64,000 nucleotides of DNA from Actinomycetes bacterium (GTDB lineage Bacteria > Actinomycetota > Acidimicrobiia > IMCC26256 > PALSA-610). The stretch lies in contig JANYBW010000035.1 in NCBI GenBank assembly GCA_025360585.1, positions 1 to 64,000 on the forward strand. Reading direction: 5' to 3'. The first letter of the stretch is position 1. Every line of letters starts with the position of its first letter. Position numbers and translations under genes: made by a program. This document shows positions 44,241 through 53,930 of the stretch, one piece after another. The notes below the pieces were generated by a model, which searched no databases, was not told the DNA's origin, and worked only from the letters and a program-made list of their open reading frames with translations.

Positions 44241-47200
44241 ATGAATATGTACACAGCAACGTTTCTGGGCGCGCCTCCCATCACTGACATCCCGACCGAC
44301 GGTTTGCGCCGCGATGGGGGCACCGAGCCACGCGCCGAACATCGCTCGCCCATTGGGGCCGCGTCAGCCCACGAGACCCTTGTCGCCCTATGTGCGCTCT
44401 TGCACCGCTTCACTGGTCACGACGATGTCCTCGTCGCGATCCCGCGAACAGTTTCGACATCGGGGGTTGTTCGATCCCGGATGGATCCCGAAAGCACGAT
44501 TTCAACCTTTCGCGAATACCTCGCCGACGAAATCACGGCCGCCGGCCATCGCGATTCGCTACCGCTTTCCGACGTAGTCACCTATCCGGTCACAGATCTC
44601 CTGAATCCCGACACGGGCCTTCACGCCGCCGCTCCTCGCCTCAACGTCGCATTCTTGAACGACCAAGCACTCCATGAGATCGCAACCCTGTTCGAAATCA
44701 GTGTTCGATTCGAACTTGGAAACGCTATCTGGAATTACGACGCCAGCCTGTTCGCTACGTCCACTATTCATCGATGGGGTGAACACCTCGAACGCATGCT
44801 GGTTGCCATCGAAGGCTCCGTCGACGCGCTAGATGACTCGTCCATGTTGCTGAGTTCCGTTGAGCTGTTATCACCGAACCAGCGCCGGCAAGTAGTGGTC
44901 GAGTGGAACGATACTGCGAACACCTTCCGCGAAAACGCGCGTGTCCACGAAATCATCGAAACTCAAGTCGCTCGCAATCCCGAGGCAACCGCGGTTGAGT
45001 TCGGAGACACGTCGCTCAGCTACGCCGAGCTCGAACTGAAGGCCAACGCGCTCGCAAATCATCTGATCGCGTTGGGGGTCGCGCCGCAAACATTGGTCGG
45101 TGTGCACCTCGAACGCGGTATCGAAATGCTGCCTGCGTTGCTCGCTATCCTCAAAGCCGGTTGCGGCTACGTCCCGCTCGACCCTGGGTTTCCTGCCGAT
45201 CGCCTCGGTTTCATGATCCAAGATTCTGGGCTAACCACGCTGCTGACCCAATCGTCGCTTCGAGGCTCGCTGACCACTCCGGCGCCCATCAACGTCATCG
45301 AGCTCGACACCGAGTCACAGGCGATCGCAGCAGCTGGCAGTCAACGGCCAGCCGTTCACGGTCACAGCCGCGACCTCATGTACGTGATCTACACATCGGG
45401 ATCGACAGGAACGCCAAAAGGTGTCGAGCTCGAACATCGCAGCGTAGTGAACTTCCTCGAAACCATGTCGCGCGAACCAGGTATTGCCGCTACCGATCGC
45501 TTACTCGCAGTGACAACGTTGTCGTTCGACATCGCAGGCCTCGAACTCTTTTTGCCGCTGACCATCGGCGCAACGGTCGTGATTGCGCCCAGCGCAATGA
45601 CGTCGGACCCAACGGCACTCATCGATGCGATCGAACAGCAACAGATCACGATCATGCAAGCAACACCTGCAACCTGGCGACTCCTGATCGAAGCCGGATG
45701 GTCCGGTAACGAGCAAATCAAAGTGCTGTGCGGTGGCGAAGCCCTTCCGCCGTCGCTTGCGTCCGCCTTGGTGTCGCGAGTCGGCGAGCTGTGGAATATG
45801 TACGGCCCAACCGAAACCACCATTTGGTCGACCATCCAACAAGTCCGCAACAACGAGCCTTTAACCATTGGCCGTCCGATCGCAAACACAACCCTGTATG
45901 TGCTCGATTCCAGCTCATTGCCAGTACCGATCGGAGTCGCTGGGGAACTCTTTATTGGCGGCGATGGTCTTGCTCGCGGCTACCACAATCGCCCCGAACT
46001 CACTGAACAGCGTTTCGTCGCCGACCCATTTTCGGAACAACCTGAAGCGCGCCTCTATCGAACCGGCGATCTTGCTCGCTATCGCGCGGACGGTCAGATC
46101 GAGTTCCTGGGGCGCGTCGATCAGCAAGTAAAGGTGCGGGGCTTCCGTATCGAGCTCGGTGAGATCGAGACGGTCCTCAGCCGGCATCCAGCAGTTGAAG
46201 ACACAGTCGTGCTGGCGCGTGAAGATCCGTCCGGCGAAAAGCGCCTCGTTGCGTACGTCGTGCTGCGCGACGCGTTTCGCAATCCCATGGGTCGCGGCAC
46301 GGCTACCGAAGATGTAGTAAGCGCAACCTCATTGCGCCGCACGGTACAGGCTGCGCTCCCGCGCTACATGGTGCCTTCGCTCGTGGAATTTCTCGAAACG
46401 ATGCCGCAAACGCCGAATGGAAAAACTGATCGCAACGGTCTCGCGGATCCAGATTGGGCGCTGGCAACTCGCGATACCCCCTACGTCGCACCGCGCGACG
46501 AAACCGAAATCACGATGTCCCGGCTTTGGGAATCCGAGCTCGGTATCGACCGAGTTGGCATCCACGACGACTTCTTCGATCTCGGCGTGGAGTCGCTCGT
46601 AGCCGCCAGGCTCTTTGCAAAAATCGAAACAACATTTTCGATCACACTGCCGCTCGGAACTATTTTCGCGGACCCAACCGTCGCCGGACTCTCGGCACTC
46701 ATCCGCACCGATGGCAACGCAAAATCTCAATATGCATCGCTCGTTTCGATGCAACCGAACGGCAACCAGCCACCGTGGTTCGGAATCCACGGCGGCGCGG
46801 GAACCGTTTTGTTGTTCAGCGACCTCGCCCGTCGTCTGCAACAACACGATCAACCGTTCTACGCGCTTCAGGCGCAAGGCCTCTACGGTCACGACCCAGT
46901 ACACACGCGAATTCCCGAAATGGCGACTGCGTATGTGGCGCAGATCCGAGAGGTACAACCACATGGCCCGTACGTGTTATTGGGCTATTGCTTCGGCATG
47001 TTCGTGGCCTACGAAATGGCCCAGCAATTGGTCGCCGCGGGTGAGGCCGTGGACGTTGTCGCTTCGATTAATGGTCCCGACCTTGGATATATCCATCGGC
47101 ATGATCCCGACAATTTGTTGGGACTCAACGACGACGACAGCCAACGCGTACCGCAACCAAAGCAGCCACTCAAGGTTCGGATGCGTAAGTTCCTATCAAA

Positions 47201-47531
47201 GCGCGTTCGCAACGCACAGTTTGAATACGCGCTGCGCTTCCATCGGCCCATGCCAGAAGTGCTGCGCGAAAACAATCGCTTCCAACTCATCGCAATGCGC
47301 TCGCAGTTTCACTACACCGCGAAACCATATCCAGGAAACGTGCTGGTGTTTCGCGCCAACGGCTTATACGCCGAAGCAGACCTCGGCTGGTCAGAATCGG
47401 CAGGGCATAGCGTTAAGGTGCTGGAAGTTCCGGGCCATCAACCGGTTCCTCGTTCAACAATGAAGGAACCTGTTGTCGCGTTCATCGCCGATCAGCTGCT
47501 CGCGACGGTGCGAGAAATCCGGCGCCAGTAA
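44241..47531 (+). CDS. Single-module NRPS: partial C, A (glycine-type code), T, TE
   Basis: The 1096-residue protein begins with about 160 residues resembling only the C-terminal lobe of a condensation domain (ETLVALCALLHRFTGHDDV; no HHxxxDG). The adenylation domain follows: YVIYTSGSTGTPKG at 381, FDIAGLE with Asp430, NMYGPTETT at 519, RTGDLARY, and PNGKTDRNG with Lys728. Aligned by eye to GrsA, the pocket reads D-I-L-Q-L-G-M-I-W-K, the glycine type. The carrier domain has LGVESL with Ser785; the thioesterase has GYCFG with Cys917 instead of Ser and PGHQPV with His. It would load glycine and release it as an ester, amide or acid onto an unknown partner. No other NRPS gene is in the window. 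Confidence 0.92.
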   Translation: MNMYTATFLGAPPITDIPTDGLRRDGGTEPRAEHRSPIGAASAHETLVALCALLHRFTGHDDVLVAIPRTVSTSGVVRSRMDPESTISTFREYLADEITAAGHRDSLPLSDVVTYPVTDLLNPDTGLHAAAPRLNVAFLNDQALHEIATLFEISVRFELGNAIWNYDASLFATSTIHRWGEHLERMLVAIEGSVDALDDSSMLLSSVELLSPNQRRQVVVEWNDTANTFRENARVHEIIETQVARNPEATAVEFGDTSLSYAELELKANALANHLIALGVAPQTLVGVHLERGIEMLPALLAILKAGCGYVPLDPGFPADRLGFMIQDSGLTTLLTQSSLRGSLTTPAPINVIELDTESQAIAAAGSQRPAVHGHSRDLMYVIYTSGSTGTPKGVELEHRSVVNFLETMSREPGIAATDRLLAVTTLSFDIAGLELFLPLTIGATVVIAPSAMTSDPTALIDAIEQQQITIMQATPATWRLLIEAGWSGNEQIKVLCGGEALPPSLASALVSRVGELWNMYGPTETTIWSTIQQVRNNEPLTIGRPIANTTLYVLDSSSLPVPIGVAGELFIGGDGLARGYHNRPELTEQRFVADPFSEQPEARLYRTGDLARYRADGQIEFLGRVDQQVKVRGFRIELGEIETVLSRHPAVEDTVVLAREDPSGEKRLVAYVVLRDAFRNPMGRGTATEDVVSATSLRRTVQAALPRYMVPSLVEFLETMPQTPNGKTDRNGLADPDWALATRDTPYVAPRDETEITMSRLWESELGIDRVGIHDDFFDLGVESLVAARLFAKIETTFSITLPLGTIFADPTVAGLSALIRTDGNAKSQYASLVSMQPNGNQPPWFGIHGGAGTVLLFSDLARRLQQHDQPFYALQAQGLYGHDPVHTRIPEMATAYVAQIREVQPHGPYVLLGYCFGMFVAYEMAQQLVAAGEAVDVVASINGPDLGYIHRHDPDNLLGLNDDDSQRVPQPKQPLKVRMRKFLSKRVRNAQFEYALRFHRPMPEVLRENNRFQLIAMRSQFHYTAKPYPGNVLVFRANGLYAEADLGWSESAGHSVKVLEVPGHQPVPRSTMKEPVVAFIADQLLATVREIRRQ

Positions 47532-47643
47532 CCCAATCCGCGTCATAGCAGCGGCATCGTGTACTGCCGGAAATCGATTCGGATGCCACCAATTTTGCGT
47601 TTTCGTAACGCCATATCTGCGAAGTGATGCACCGCGTCGCGCG

Positions 47644-49398
47644 CTAGCGCCCAGCCAGCGAATCAACTCCCGCAGTCACAGCAGGCACCAACGCGGTCGC
47701 GCCAGGAACGAGTTGTTCGCAAAAGAATCGTGCAGTCCGTAATTGGGCCGGACCACATTCCAAGTTTGAAGCAATTCGAGCGCTGCGCAACATCAGCTCT
47801 CCGGCCGTCACCAGCGCCATCAATCGCAAATACGGTGTGGCGCCCGCGAGGACGTCATCATTGTTGGTTTGGGCCAGCAACCATTCAGTCGCCTCGCGTG
47901 CAGCTTCAAGTGCGCTCTCCATCGCCGCAGCCGACGCACTGAGTTCCGGAACCACGCGGCATTCGGCAATCGACGATTGGATGCGACCGAGGTGTTCGCG
48001 CACGACATCGCCGCCTCGCAGACCGAGCTTACGCCCGACAAGATCCATCGCTTGAATGCCGTTGGTGCCTTCATAGATCATGGCAATACGCGAGTCGCGC
48101 AGGTGTTGCGCAGCCCCGGTCTCTTCAATGAAGCCCATTCCGCCGTGAATTTGCACGCCGATTGAAGCGATTTCAAAGCCAGTGTCCGTTGACCATCCTT
48201 TTGCCAACGGCGTAAAGAGCGCGGCAATTTCTTCGTTGCCCTCACGATCGGCAGCCTCGGTGGCGTGTTCTGAATGATCAATCGCGCCTGCTGTCACATA
48301 GATCAAGCGCCGCATGGCTTCAATTTGCGATTCCATCGTCAGCAACATCCGACGCACATCAGGATGTTCAATCAGCAATGCGCTCTCACCTCTCGCGGTC
48401 GAAGATGCGCGACCCTGTTTGCGTTCATGCGCAAAGGAATACGCTTGCTGATAGGCGCGTTCACCAAGCGCCAAGCCTTCGATTGCAACGCCAATTCGAG
48501 CGTGGTTCATCATTGTGAACATCGCAATGATGCCACCGTTGAGTTCGCCGACCAGTTCGCCGACCGCGCCACGGCCGTTCTCGCCGAAACTCAACACGCA
48601 CGTAGGGCTAGCTTTGATGCCCATCTTGTGTTCGATCGACACACACGTGACGTCGTTGCGTTCACCCAACGTGCCGTCTTCGTTCATCAAATACTTCGGA
48701 ACGACAAAACAGCTAATGCCCTTAGTGCCGCCCGGCGCGTCCGGCGTACGCGCCAAGACCAAGTGCACAATCTGATCAGTCATGTCGTGCTCGCCAAAGC
48801 TGATGAAAATCTTGGTGCCAGTGATGAGATACGAACCGTCCGATTGCGGTTCAGCTTTTGTGCGGACCGCAGCGAGATCCGAGCCTGCATCCGGCTCGGT
48901 GAGATTCATGGTGCCCGACCATTCACCGGTGATCATTTTCGGCAGATACATCGCCTTCAACGCGTCGCTTGCGTGATGTTCCAACAAACGGATCGCGCCT
49001 TGCGTGAGCAACGGGCACATACTGAAAGACAAGTTCGCGCTCGAAATCAATTCTTCCAACACCGCGCCGACAACAAACGGAAAACCTCCACCGCCGTATT
49101 CTGGCGCGGCAGCCACCGCTCCCCAACCGGCCTCGACGTACGCCTGGTATGCAGCTTTGAACCCCGCAGGAGTGGAGACCGTGTTGTCGGCGTTGTGCAC
49201 GCTGCCGATCTGATCGCCGATCACGTTGAGTGGCGCGACCGTCTGGGCAAAAAAGCGCCCGGCCTCACTCAATAAATCCGTGACAACTTCGCGATCCGCA
49301 TGCGTGAACACCGCAAATTTGTTGATTTCATTCAGCCCACAAATGTGGTCAAGCACAAACGAAATGTCAGCAAGCGGTGGTGTGTAGTCGGTACTCAT
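47644..49398 (-). CDS. Acyl-CoA dehydrogenase (long form)
   Basis: The 584-residue FAD enzyme starts at ATG 49398. It has SGTMNLTEPDAGSDLAAVRT, ITGTKIFISFGEHD, GRGAVGELVGELNGGI, MMNHARIGVAIEG, QIHGGMGFIEETGAAQHLRD and RIAMIYEGTNGIQAMDL with the catalytic Glu, followed by a helical C-terminal extension of about 130 residues. This long form is common in actinobacteria and oxidises fatty or aromatic acyl-CoA at the alpha-beta bond. It is divergent from the CoA-transferase gene and convergent with the NRPS gene, so it is not part of the NRPS operon. Confidence 0.94.
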   Translation of the reverse strand: MSTDYTPPLADISFVLDHICGLNEINKFAVFTHADREVVTDLLSEAGRFFAQTVAPLNVIGDQIGSVHNADNTVSTPAGFKAAYQAYVEAGWGAVAAAPEYGGGGFPFVVGAVLEELISSANLSFSMCPLLTQGAIRLLEHHASDALKAMYLPKMITGEWSGTMNLTEPDAGSDLAAVRTKAEPQSDGSYLITGTKIFISFGEHDMTDQIVHLVLARTPDAPGGTKGISCFVVPKYLMNEDGTLGERNDVTCVSIEHKMGIKASPTCVLSFGENGRGAVGELVGELNGGIIAMFTMMNHARIGVAIEGLALGERAYQQAYSFAHERKQGRASSTARGESALLIEHPDVRRMLLTMESQIEAMRRLIYVTAGAIDHSEHATEAADREGNEEIAALFTPLAKGWSTDTGFEIASIGVQIHGGMGFIEETGAAQHLRDSRIAMIYEGTNGIQAMDLVGRKLGLRGGDVVREHLGRIQSSIAECRVVPELSASAAAMESALEAAREATEWLLAQTNNDDVLAGATPYLRLMALVTAGELMLRSARIASNLECGPAQLRTARFFCEQLVPGATALVPAVTAGVDSLAGR

Positions 49399-49497
49399 AC
49401 CGTCTATGTTCGCCGATGAGCGCAACCGGTGCAGGATTGGCGGCTCGCATTCCTCAACGCTTCCGAACTCTCAGCCCGTTCTCGTAGTCTGGCAACC

Positions 49498-50679
49498 TTG
49501 AACCCACCCCAACCCCGAGCGCTCGACGGCATCAAAGTCCTTGACCTCGCCACCTTGTATCCCGCACCGTTGCTGGCCGCAATGCTCGGCGACTACGGCG
49601 CCGACGTGGTGAAGGTCGAGCCGCCCCGAGGTGACGCGCTCCGCAACGTCGGCACTCCTGGGCCGAACGGCATTTCAACGGCCTGGCTCTACGCCGCACG
49701 CAACAAACGCTCGGTGATTGTTGACACGACCACCAATGAAGGTCTCGTACGCCTCGCACAACTCTGCGCAACCGCCGACGTGATCGTGGTGAATCAAAAC
49801 GATGCCCAACTCGATTTGATGGAGTGTCGGCCCGAGGCACTGTTGCGCCAGCACCCAAACGCAATCATCGTGTCGCTCACCGGTTTCGGTCGCAGTGGTC
49901 CACGCGCAAGTGAGCCTGGCAACGGATCGATTGCAGAGGCGTTCGCCGGGTTCGCGGCGTTGAACGGAAACGCGGATGGCCCACCAACGCTTCCTTCGCT
50001 AGCCCTCGGGGACTCCCTCGGGGCAATCAGCGCACTCAACGGCGTGCTCGCCGCGTTGTATTGGCGCGACGCTTGCGGTGGCACTGGACAGATCATCGAC
50101 GCGACGCTGTACGAGCCCATTCTGGTGTTGCTCGGCAGTACCTTCGCCGCGTGGTCCAACGACGCGCCGGCGCCGGTGCGCAACGGAAGTCGCTTGAGCA
50201 ACGCCGCGCCTCGCAATATTTTTCGGACCGCGGATAATCGCTGGCTCGCCATCTCAGGCACAACCGATGCCCAGGTAGCTCGACTCCTCAACGCCATCGG
50301 TTGTTCGGAGATCGAACTCGCGACGTACAAGCGCGCCGCCGATCGCGTTGGTACTAACGCCGACGCGCTCGACCTTCGGGTGAGCAGTTGGATTGCAACG
50401 CTGCCCCAAGCCGCAGCACTCACAGCATTGCGGCAACATCGAATTCCCGCAGTTGCGGTCAACACCCTCGCCGAGGTGCGCGATGATCCTCACGTTGCTG
50501 CTCGAAACAATCTGGCATCCCTCATCGCGTCAAGCACCCCGGCCGAATCCCCACCAATCGCGCCAACGCCGACTCCCCAGATGTCGTCGACGCCGCCACA
50601 ATTTCGCCGAACTTCACCCAAACTGGGTGAACACACGGCTGAAGTGTTGCGCGAGTGGCTCGACATCACCGAAGCTTGA
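49498..50679 (+). CDS. Class III (CaiB/BaiF) CoA-transferase
   Basis: From TTG 49498 the protein has 393 residues and begins just before LDGIKVLDLATLYPAP, where the family starts. GADVVKVEPPRGDALR, SVIVDTTTNEG, VSLTGFGRSGPRA, DSLGAISALNGVLAALYWRD and GTGQIIDATLYEP follow. The family's catalytic Asp, which usually lies in a SY-D/N or GNGS-type segment after GFGxxGP, probably corresponds to the EPGNGSIAEA region, where the usual Asp is not obvious. It moves CoA between acids. The frame opens at GTG 49429. It is first in a plus-strand run of five genes. Confidence 0.88.
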   Translation: MNPPQPRALDGIKVLDLATLYPAPLLAAMLGDYGADVVKVEPPRGDALRNVGTPGPNGISTAWLYAARNKRSVIVDTTTNEGLVRLAQLCATADVIVVNQNDAQLDLMECRPEALLRQHPNAIIVSLTGFGRSGPRASEPGNGSIAEAFAGFAALNGNADGPPTLPSLALGDSLGAISALNGVLAALYWRDACGGTGQIIDATLYEPILVLLGSTFAAWSNDAPAPVRNGSRLSNAAPRNIFRTADNRWLAISGTTDAQVARLLNAIGCSEIELATYKRAADRVGTNADALDLRVSSWIATLPQAAALTALRQHRIPAVAVNTLAEVRDDPHVAARNNLASLIASSTPAESPPIAPTPTPQMSSTPPQFRRTSPKLGEHTAEVLREWLDITEA

Positions 50680-50701
50680 CTCACAACGTTCAAGGAGAAC
50701 C

Positions 50702-51460
50702 ATGGCCAAACCAATTGCAGTTCAGCTCTACACATTGCGCGATGCCGCCGCCAACGGAATCCGCCCCGTGCTCGATCGGCTCGGAGCCGCGGGCTATGCA
50801 GGGGTCGAGACGGCAGGGCTGCAAGGGCTGACCGGCGATGAGTTCCGCGCGGCACTCGACAATGCCGGCCTCAAAGTCGCGAGCGCGCACGTCAATTACG
50901 GTGGTCGCGACGCGTTTCGCGCCGAGCTCGACGCGCACGCACCGCTCGGCGCGGACACCATCATTGTCCCCTACGCGGGTCCCGAAGAATTCTCAAGCCC
51001 CGACGCGGTCGCGAAACTCGCCGAGCGACTCAATCGCGGCAACGCAATCGCGCAGGAATACGGGCTTGCGCTCGGATACCACAACCATTTCTGGGAGCTC
51101 AGCGCAATAAACGACGGTCGCCATGCATTGTTGAGTTTGTTCGATCAGCTCGAACCAACCGTGGTCGCCGAAATCGATATGTATTGGGCCCAAGTCGGTG
51201 GCATGGATCCGGTCGAGCTGGTGACAACCCTCGGTGATCGGGTGACACGTCTGCACGTCAAAGATGGACCCGCGGAGCGCTACGGCGAACCGATGACGGC
51301 CGTCGGGCAAGGCTCCGTGGACGTCGCGGCGGTCATCGCGGCTGCTCCGAACGCGCAATGGCACATTGTTGAGCTCGACGATTGCGCCACCGACATGTTC
51401 GAAGCCGTCGAAGCCAGCCTGAAATTCCTGGTTGGTTCGGGCCTTTCGGTAGGCAAGTGA
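50702..51460 (+). CDS. Sugar phosphate isomerase/epimerase (xylose-isomerase-like TIM barrel)
   Basis: The 252-residue protein starts at ATG 50702 behind AAGGAG. It has AVQLYTLRDAA, GYAGVETAGL, NAGLKVASAHVNYGG, LALGYHNHFWEL with His ligands, AEIDMYWAQVGGMDPVELV, VTRLHVKDGP and HIVELDDC. The Glu, His and Asp positions are those that bind the divalent metal in the IolE/IolI/AP-endonuclease-2 superfamily. It may isomerise or dehydrate a keto-inositol or 3-keto sugar. Its last base is shared with the ATG of the following oxidoreductase (TGATG). Confidence 0.88.
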   Translation: MAKPIAVQLYTLRDAAANGIRPVLDRLGAAGYAGVETAGLQGLTGDEFRAALDNAGLKVASAHVNYGGRDAFRAELDAHAPLGADTIIVPYAGPEEFSSPDAVAKLAERLNRGNAIAQEYGLALGYHNHFWELSAINDGRHALLSLFDQLEPTVVAEIDMYWAQVGGMDPVELVTTLGDRVTRLHVKDGPAERYGEPMTAVGQGSVDVAAVIAAAPNAQWHIVELDDCATDMFEAVEASLKFLVGSGLSVGK

Positions 51461-52581
51461 TGCGCGATTCGACCAGCGATGGCGACGTCAGCCGCGTCGC
51501 CATCATCGGCTGCGGCGTCATCGCCCCGGTCTACGCAACGACACTGAAAGCGCTCGGCAACGTTGAGCTTGTGGCAGTAGTCGACGGCATCGCCGAACGG
51601 GCAGCGACTTTCGCTGCGGCCCACGAAACCCGCGTGGCTACGTTCGAAGCGGTCATCGCCGACGATTCGATCGACGCGATCGTCAATCTCACACCGCCAC
51701 TTGCGCACGCCGCAGTCAGCGAAGCCTCACTCATCGCCGGTAAAGCCACATTCAGCGAGAAGCCGTTGGGTGTCGATTTCGCGCAAGGCAATCGGCTCGC
51801 GACAATCGCCAAACAACGAAACGTTCGCCTTGGTTGCGCACCCGACACGTTCTTGGGCGTCGGATTGCAGACGTGTCGCGCCGCGATCGATCGCGGCGAC
51901 ATTGGCGAACCACTTTCCGCAAGCGGCTTCATGATGGGTTTCGGCCCCGAGTGGTGGCATCCGAATCCCGAAAGCTTCTATCAACCCGGTGCCGGCCCAA
52001 TGCTCGACATGGGGCCGTACTATCTCACGGCGTTGATTCAGATGCTTGGGCCTGCGATTTCCATCACCGCATCGGCGAAGAGCCCGCGCGCCCAACGCAC
52101 GATCCGAGCCAAAGCTCGCCGCGGCGAACTCATCGACGTTGCCGTGCCGACTCACGTTTCGAGTCTGATCGATTTTGCCGGCGGCGCAAGCGCCACGTTG
52201 ATCACGAGTTTCGACGTGATGGCATCGCGGTGTCGCAACATCGAGATTTACGGCACTGAAGCAACGTTGTCGCTCCCGGACCCAAACACCTTTGGTGGTC
52301 CGGTACAGATCCGCGGCATTCGCGATTTGGAATGGCGCGACCTTGAACTCCCCGAAGCCAACATACCGCAAGAACGCGGCATTGGTTTGGCCGACATGTT
52401 GTCCGCGCAACGCAACGATCGCAAACATCGCGCGAACAGCGACCTCGCGCTCCACGTGCTCGAGCTCATGACGAGTGCGGTCAGCTCCTCAGAGCAAGGC
52501 CAACGCATCGCGCTCACCACAACCTGCGAACGTTCCGAGCCCCTCGATTTTTCCTTACCCGCAAACACCTTCGACGCCTGA
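51460..52581 (+). CDS. Gfo/Idh/MocA-family oxidoreductase
   Basis: The 373-residue enzyme starts at ATG 51460, with GGTAGG upstream. A Rossmann motif VAIIGCGVIAPVYATTLKAL, then VNLTPPLAHA, and the family signature FSEKPLGVDFAQG with the catalytic Lys are present. The C-terminal domain includes MLDMGPYYLTALIQMLG, with the conserved Asp and His-equivalent positions (here Tyr-Tyr). NAD-dependent oxidation of a sugar or inositol is expected. Tightly coupled to the isomerase before it. Confidence 0.9.
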   Translation: MRDSTSDGDVSRVAIIGCGVIAPVYATTLKALGNVELVAVVDGIAERAATFAAAHETRVATFEAVIADDSIDAIVNLTPPLAHAAVSEASLIAGKATFSEKPLGVDFAQGNRLATIAKQRNVRLGCAPDTFLGVGLQTCRAAIDRGDIGEPLSASGFMMGFGPEWWHPNPESFYQPGAGPMLDMGPYYLTALIQMLGPAISITASAKSPRAQRTIRAKARRGELIDVAVPTHVSSLIDFAGGASATLITSFDVMASRCRNIEIYGTEATLSLPDPNTFGGPVQIRGIRDLEWRDLELPEANIPQERGIGLADMLSAQRNDRKHRANSDLALHVLELMTSAVSSSEQGQRIALTTTCERSEPLDFSLPANTFDA

Positions 52582-52586
52582 GCGCG

Positions 52587-52626
52587 CCAGCCCCAAAAAC
52601 CCAGCCCCAAAAACCCAGCCCCAAAC
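52587..52626. repeat. 14-bp tandem repeat between two oxidoreductase genes
   Basis: Unit CCAGCCCCAAAAAC occurs twice exactly (52587-52600, 52601-52614) and a third time as CCAGCCCCAAAC. It begins five bases after the stop of the first Gfo/Idh/MocA gene and fills part of the 92-base gap before the second. Confidence 0.85.
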
Positions 52627-52673
52627 AATTGCCCGAGCCGCAAACACCGGGCTGAACGATTGAAAGTAGCGAC

Positions 52674-53921
52674 ATGACCTTGCGATACGGAATCGTCGGC
52701 GGTGGCTTCATCACGCAATTCCACCTCCGCGCGCTCGAACAAGTTCGCGGCGTCGAAGTTGCCGGGCTCACCTCCCGTACCCCGCCCACCGAGCTCGCTC
52801 AATACGTTCACGATCACAATCTCGGCGAAGGAATCGTGTACAGCTCGCTCTCGGAAATGATCCCGAATGTGGACGTCGTGGCGATTTTCAATCCAAACTT
52901 TTGTCGCGTCGAAACCATGGAAACCATCGCGGCCGGGGTACGCATGGGCGCGAAATGCAAAGGCCTGATTGTCGAAAAGCCGCTCGGGCGTAATTTGATG
53001 GAGGCCCAACGCATCATTGATTTGGTGCGCGAAATAGCGGTCCCGACGGCGTACTTCGAAAATCAGATCCACATGAAGGTGCTGCAAAACGCGCGGACGC
53101 AACTCACGGGTGTCGCCGCGGCAATGGGCCCGCTGAGCTTGGCTCGATCGGCGGAAGAACACGCCGGGCCACACAACGGTTGGTTTTGGGATCCCACGCA
53201 ACAAGGCGGCGGCGTGCTCTCCGATATGGGCTGCCATTGCCTCGCGGTCGGGTGGTACTTGCTCACCCCGAATGGCAAAGACGTCCGGCATCTCATTGCG
53301 CAATCCGTCACCGCGGAGGTTGGCCTCCTGAAATGGGGCGAACCCAACGCTCGCGCCGAACTGATGGAGCGCTACAACGTCGATTACACCAAAACGCCGG
53401 CGGAAGATTTCGCGACGGGCATGGTCACCTACAAGAACCCTGATACCAACCAGGTTTCGAAAGCGCAATTCACCGTTTCGTGGATGTACGACAAACAAGG
53501 CTTGCGACTGTTGGTCGATGGTTTAGGACCGGGTTACGCACTTGAAGCGAACAGTTTGCGCTCACCGCTGGAGATTTTCATCGGCGATGCCGCGGCCGCA
53601 AGCGTGGCAGATGCTGAACTCGCGCTCGAAAAGGCCACGGCTACACAAGGCTTGCTCGCGATACAACCGAACGAACCTGATCTCTACGGCTATACCGACG
53701 AAAACATCGATGCCCGTGATGCCTTTCTCGCGGGCCGCGACGCGTTGTTAAACTTCGACTACGGCTACGAAATTGTTCGCCTGACGATGGCGGCATATAT
53801 GTCCGCGGAGCAAGGTCGTACGATCGATCTCACCGATCCAGCAACGAACGAAGCGCTCAAGCAGTACGTTCCGCTCATTCAGCAGGGTCGCGGCCGCGAA
53901 GTTCTGCCCGTCAACGACTGA
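52674..53921 (+). CDS. Gfo/Idh/MocA-family oxidoreductase (long form)
   Basis: The 415-residue enzyme begins LRYGIVGGGFITQFHLRALEQ, then VDVVAIFNPNFCRVETM, and the signature LIVEKPLGRNLMEAQ with the catalytic Lys. GGGVLSDMGCHCLAVGWYLL holds the conserved Asp and His. It is about 40 residues longer than the neighbour at 51460, with additional C-terminal helices. Two different Gfo/Idh/MocA enzymes next to an isomerase/epimerase are typical of polyol and 3-keto-glycoside pathways. Ten bases separate it from the following SDR gene. Confidence 0.9.
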   Translation: MTLRYGIVGGGFITQFHLRALEQVRGVEVAGLTSRTPPTELAQYVHDHNLGEGIVYSSLSEMIPNVDVVAIFNPNFCRVETMETIAAGVRMGAKCKGLIVEKPLGRNLMEAQRIIDLVREIAVPTAYFENQIHMKVLQNARTQLTGVAAAMGPLSLARSAEEHAGPHNGWFWDPTQQGGGVLSDMGCHCLAVGWYLLTPNGKDVRHLIAQSVTAEVGLLKWGEPNARAELMERYNVDYTKTPAEDFATGMVTYKNPDTNQVSKAQFTVSWMYDKQGLRLLVDGLGPGYALEANSLRSPLEIFIGDAAAASVADAELALEKATATQGLLAIQPNEPDLYGYTDENIDARDAFLAGRDALLNFDYGYEIVRLTMAAYMSAEQGRTIDLTDPATNEALKQYVPLIQQGRGREVLPVND

Positions 53922-53930
53922 AAGATTCCT

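Noticed and set aside
48274-49275. Plus-strand frame of 333 codons inside the acyl-CoA dehydrogenase gene
   Set aside because: Long only because high-GC codon use suppresses stops on the other strand; the acyl-CoA dehydrogenase motifs on the minus strand are unmistakable.
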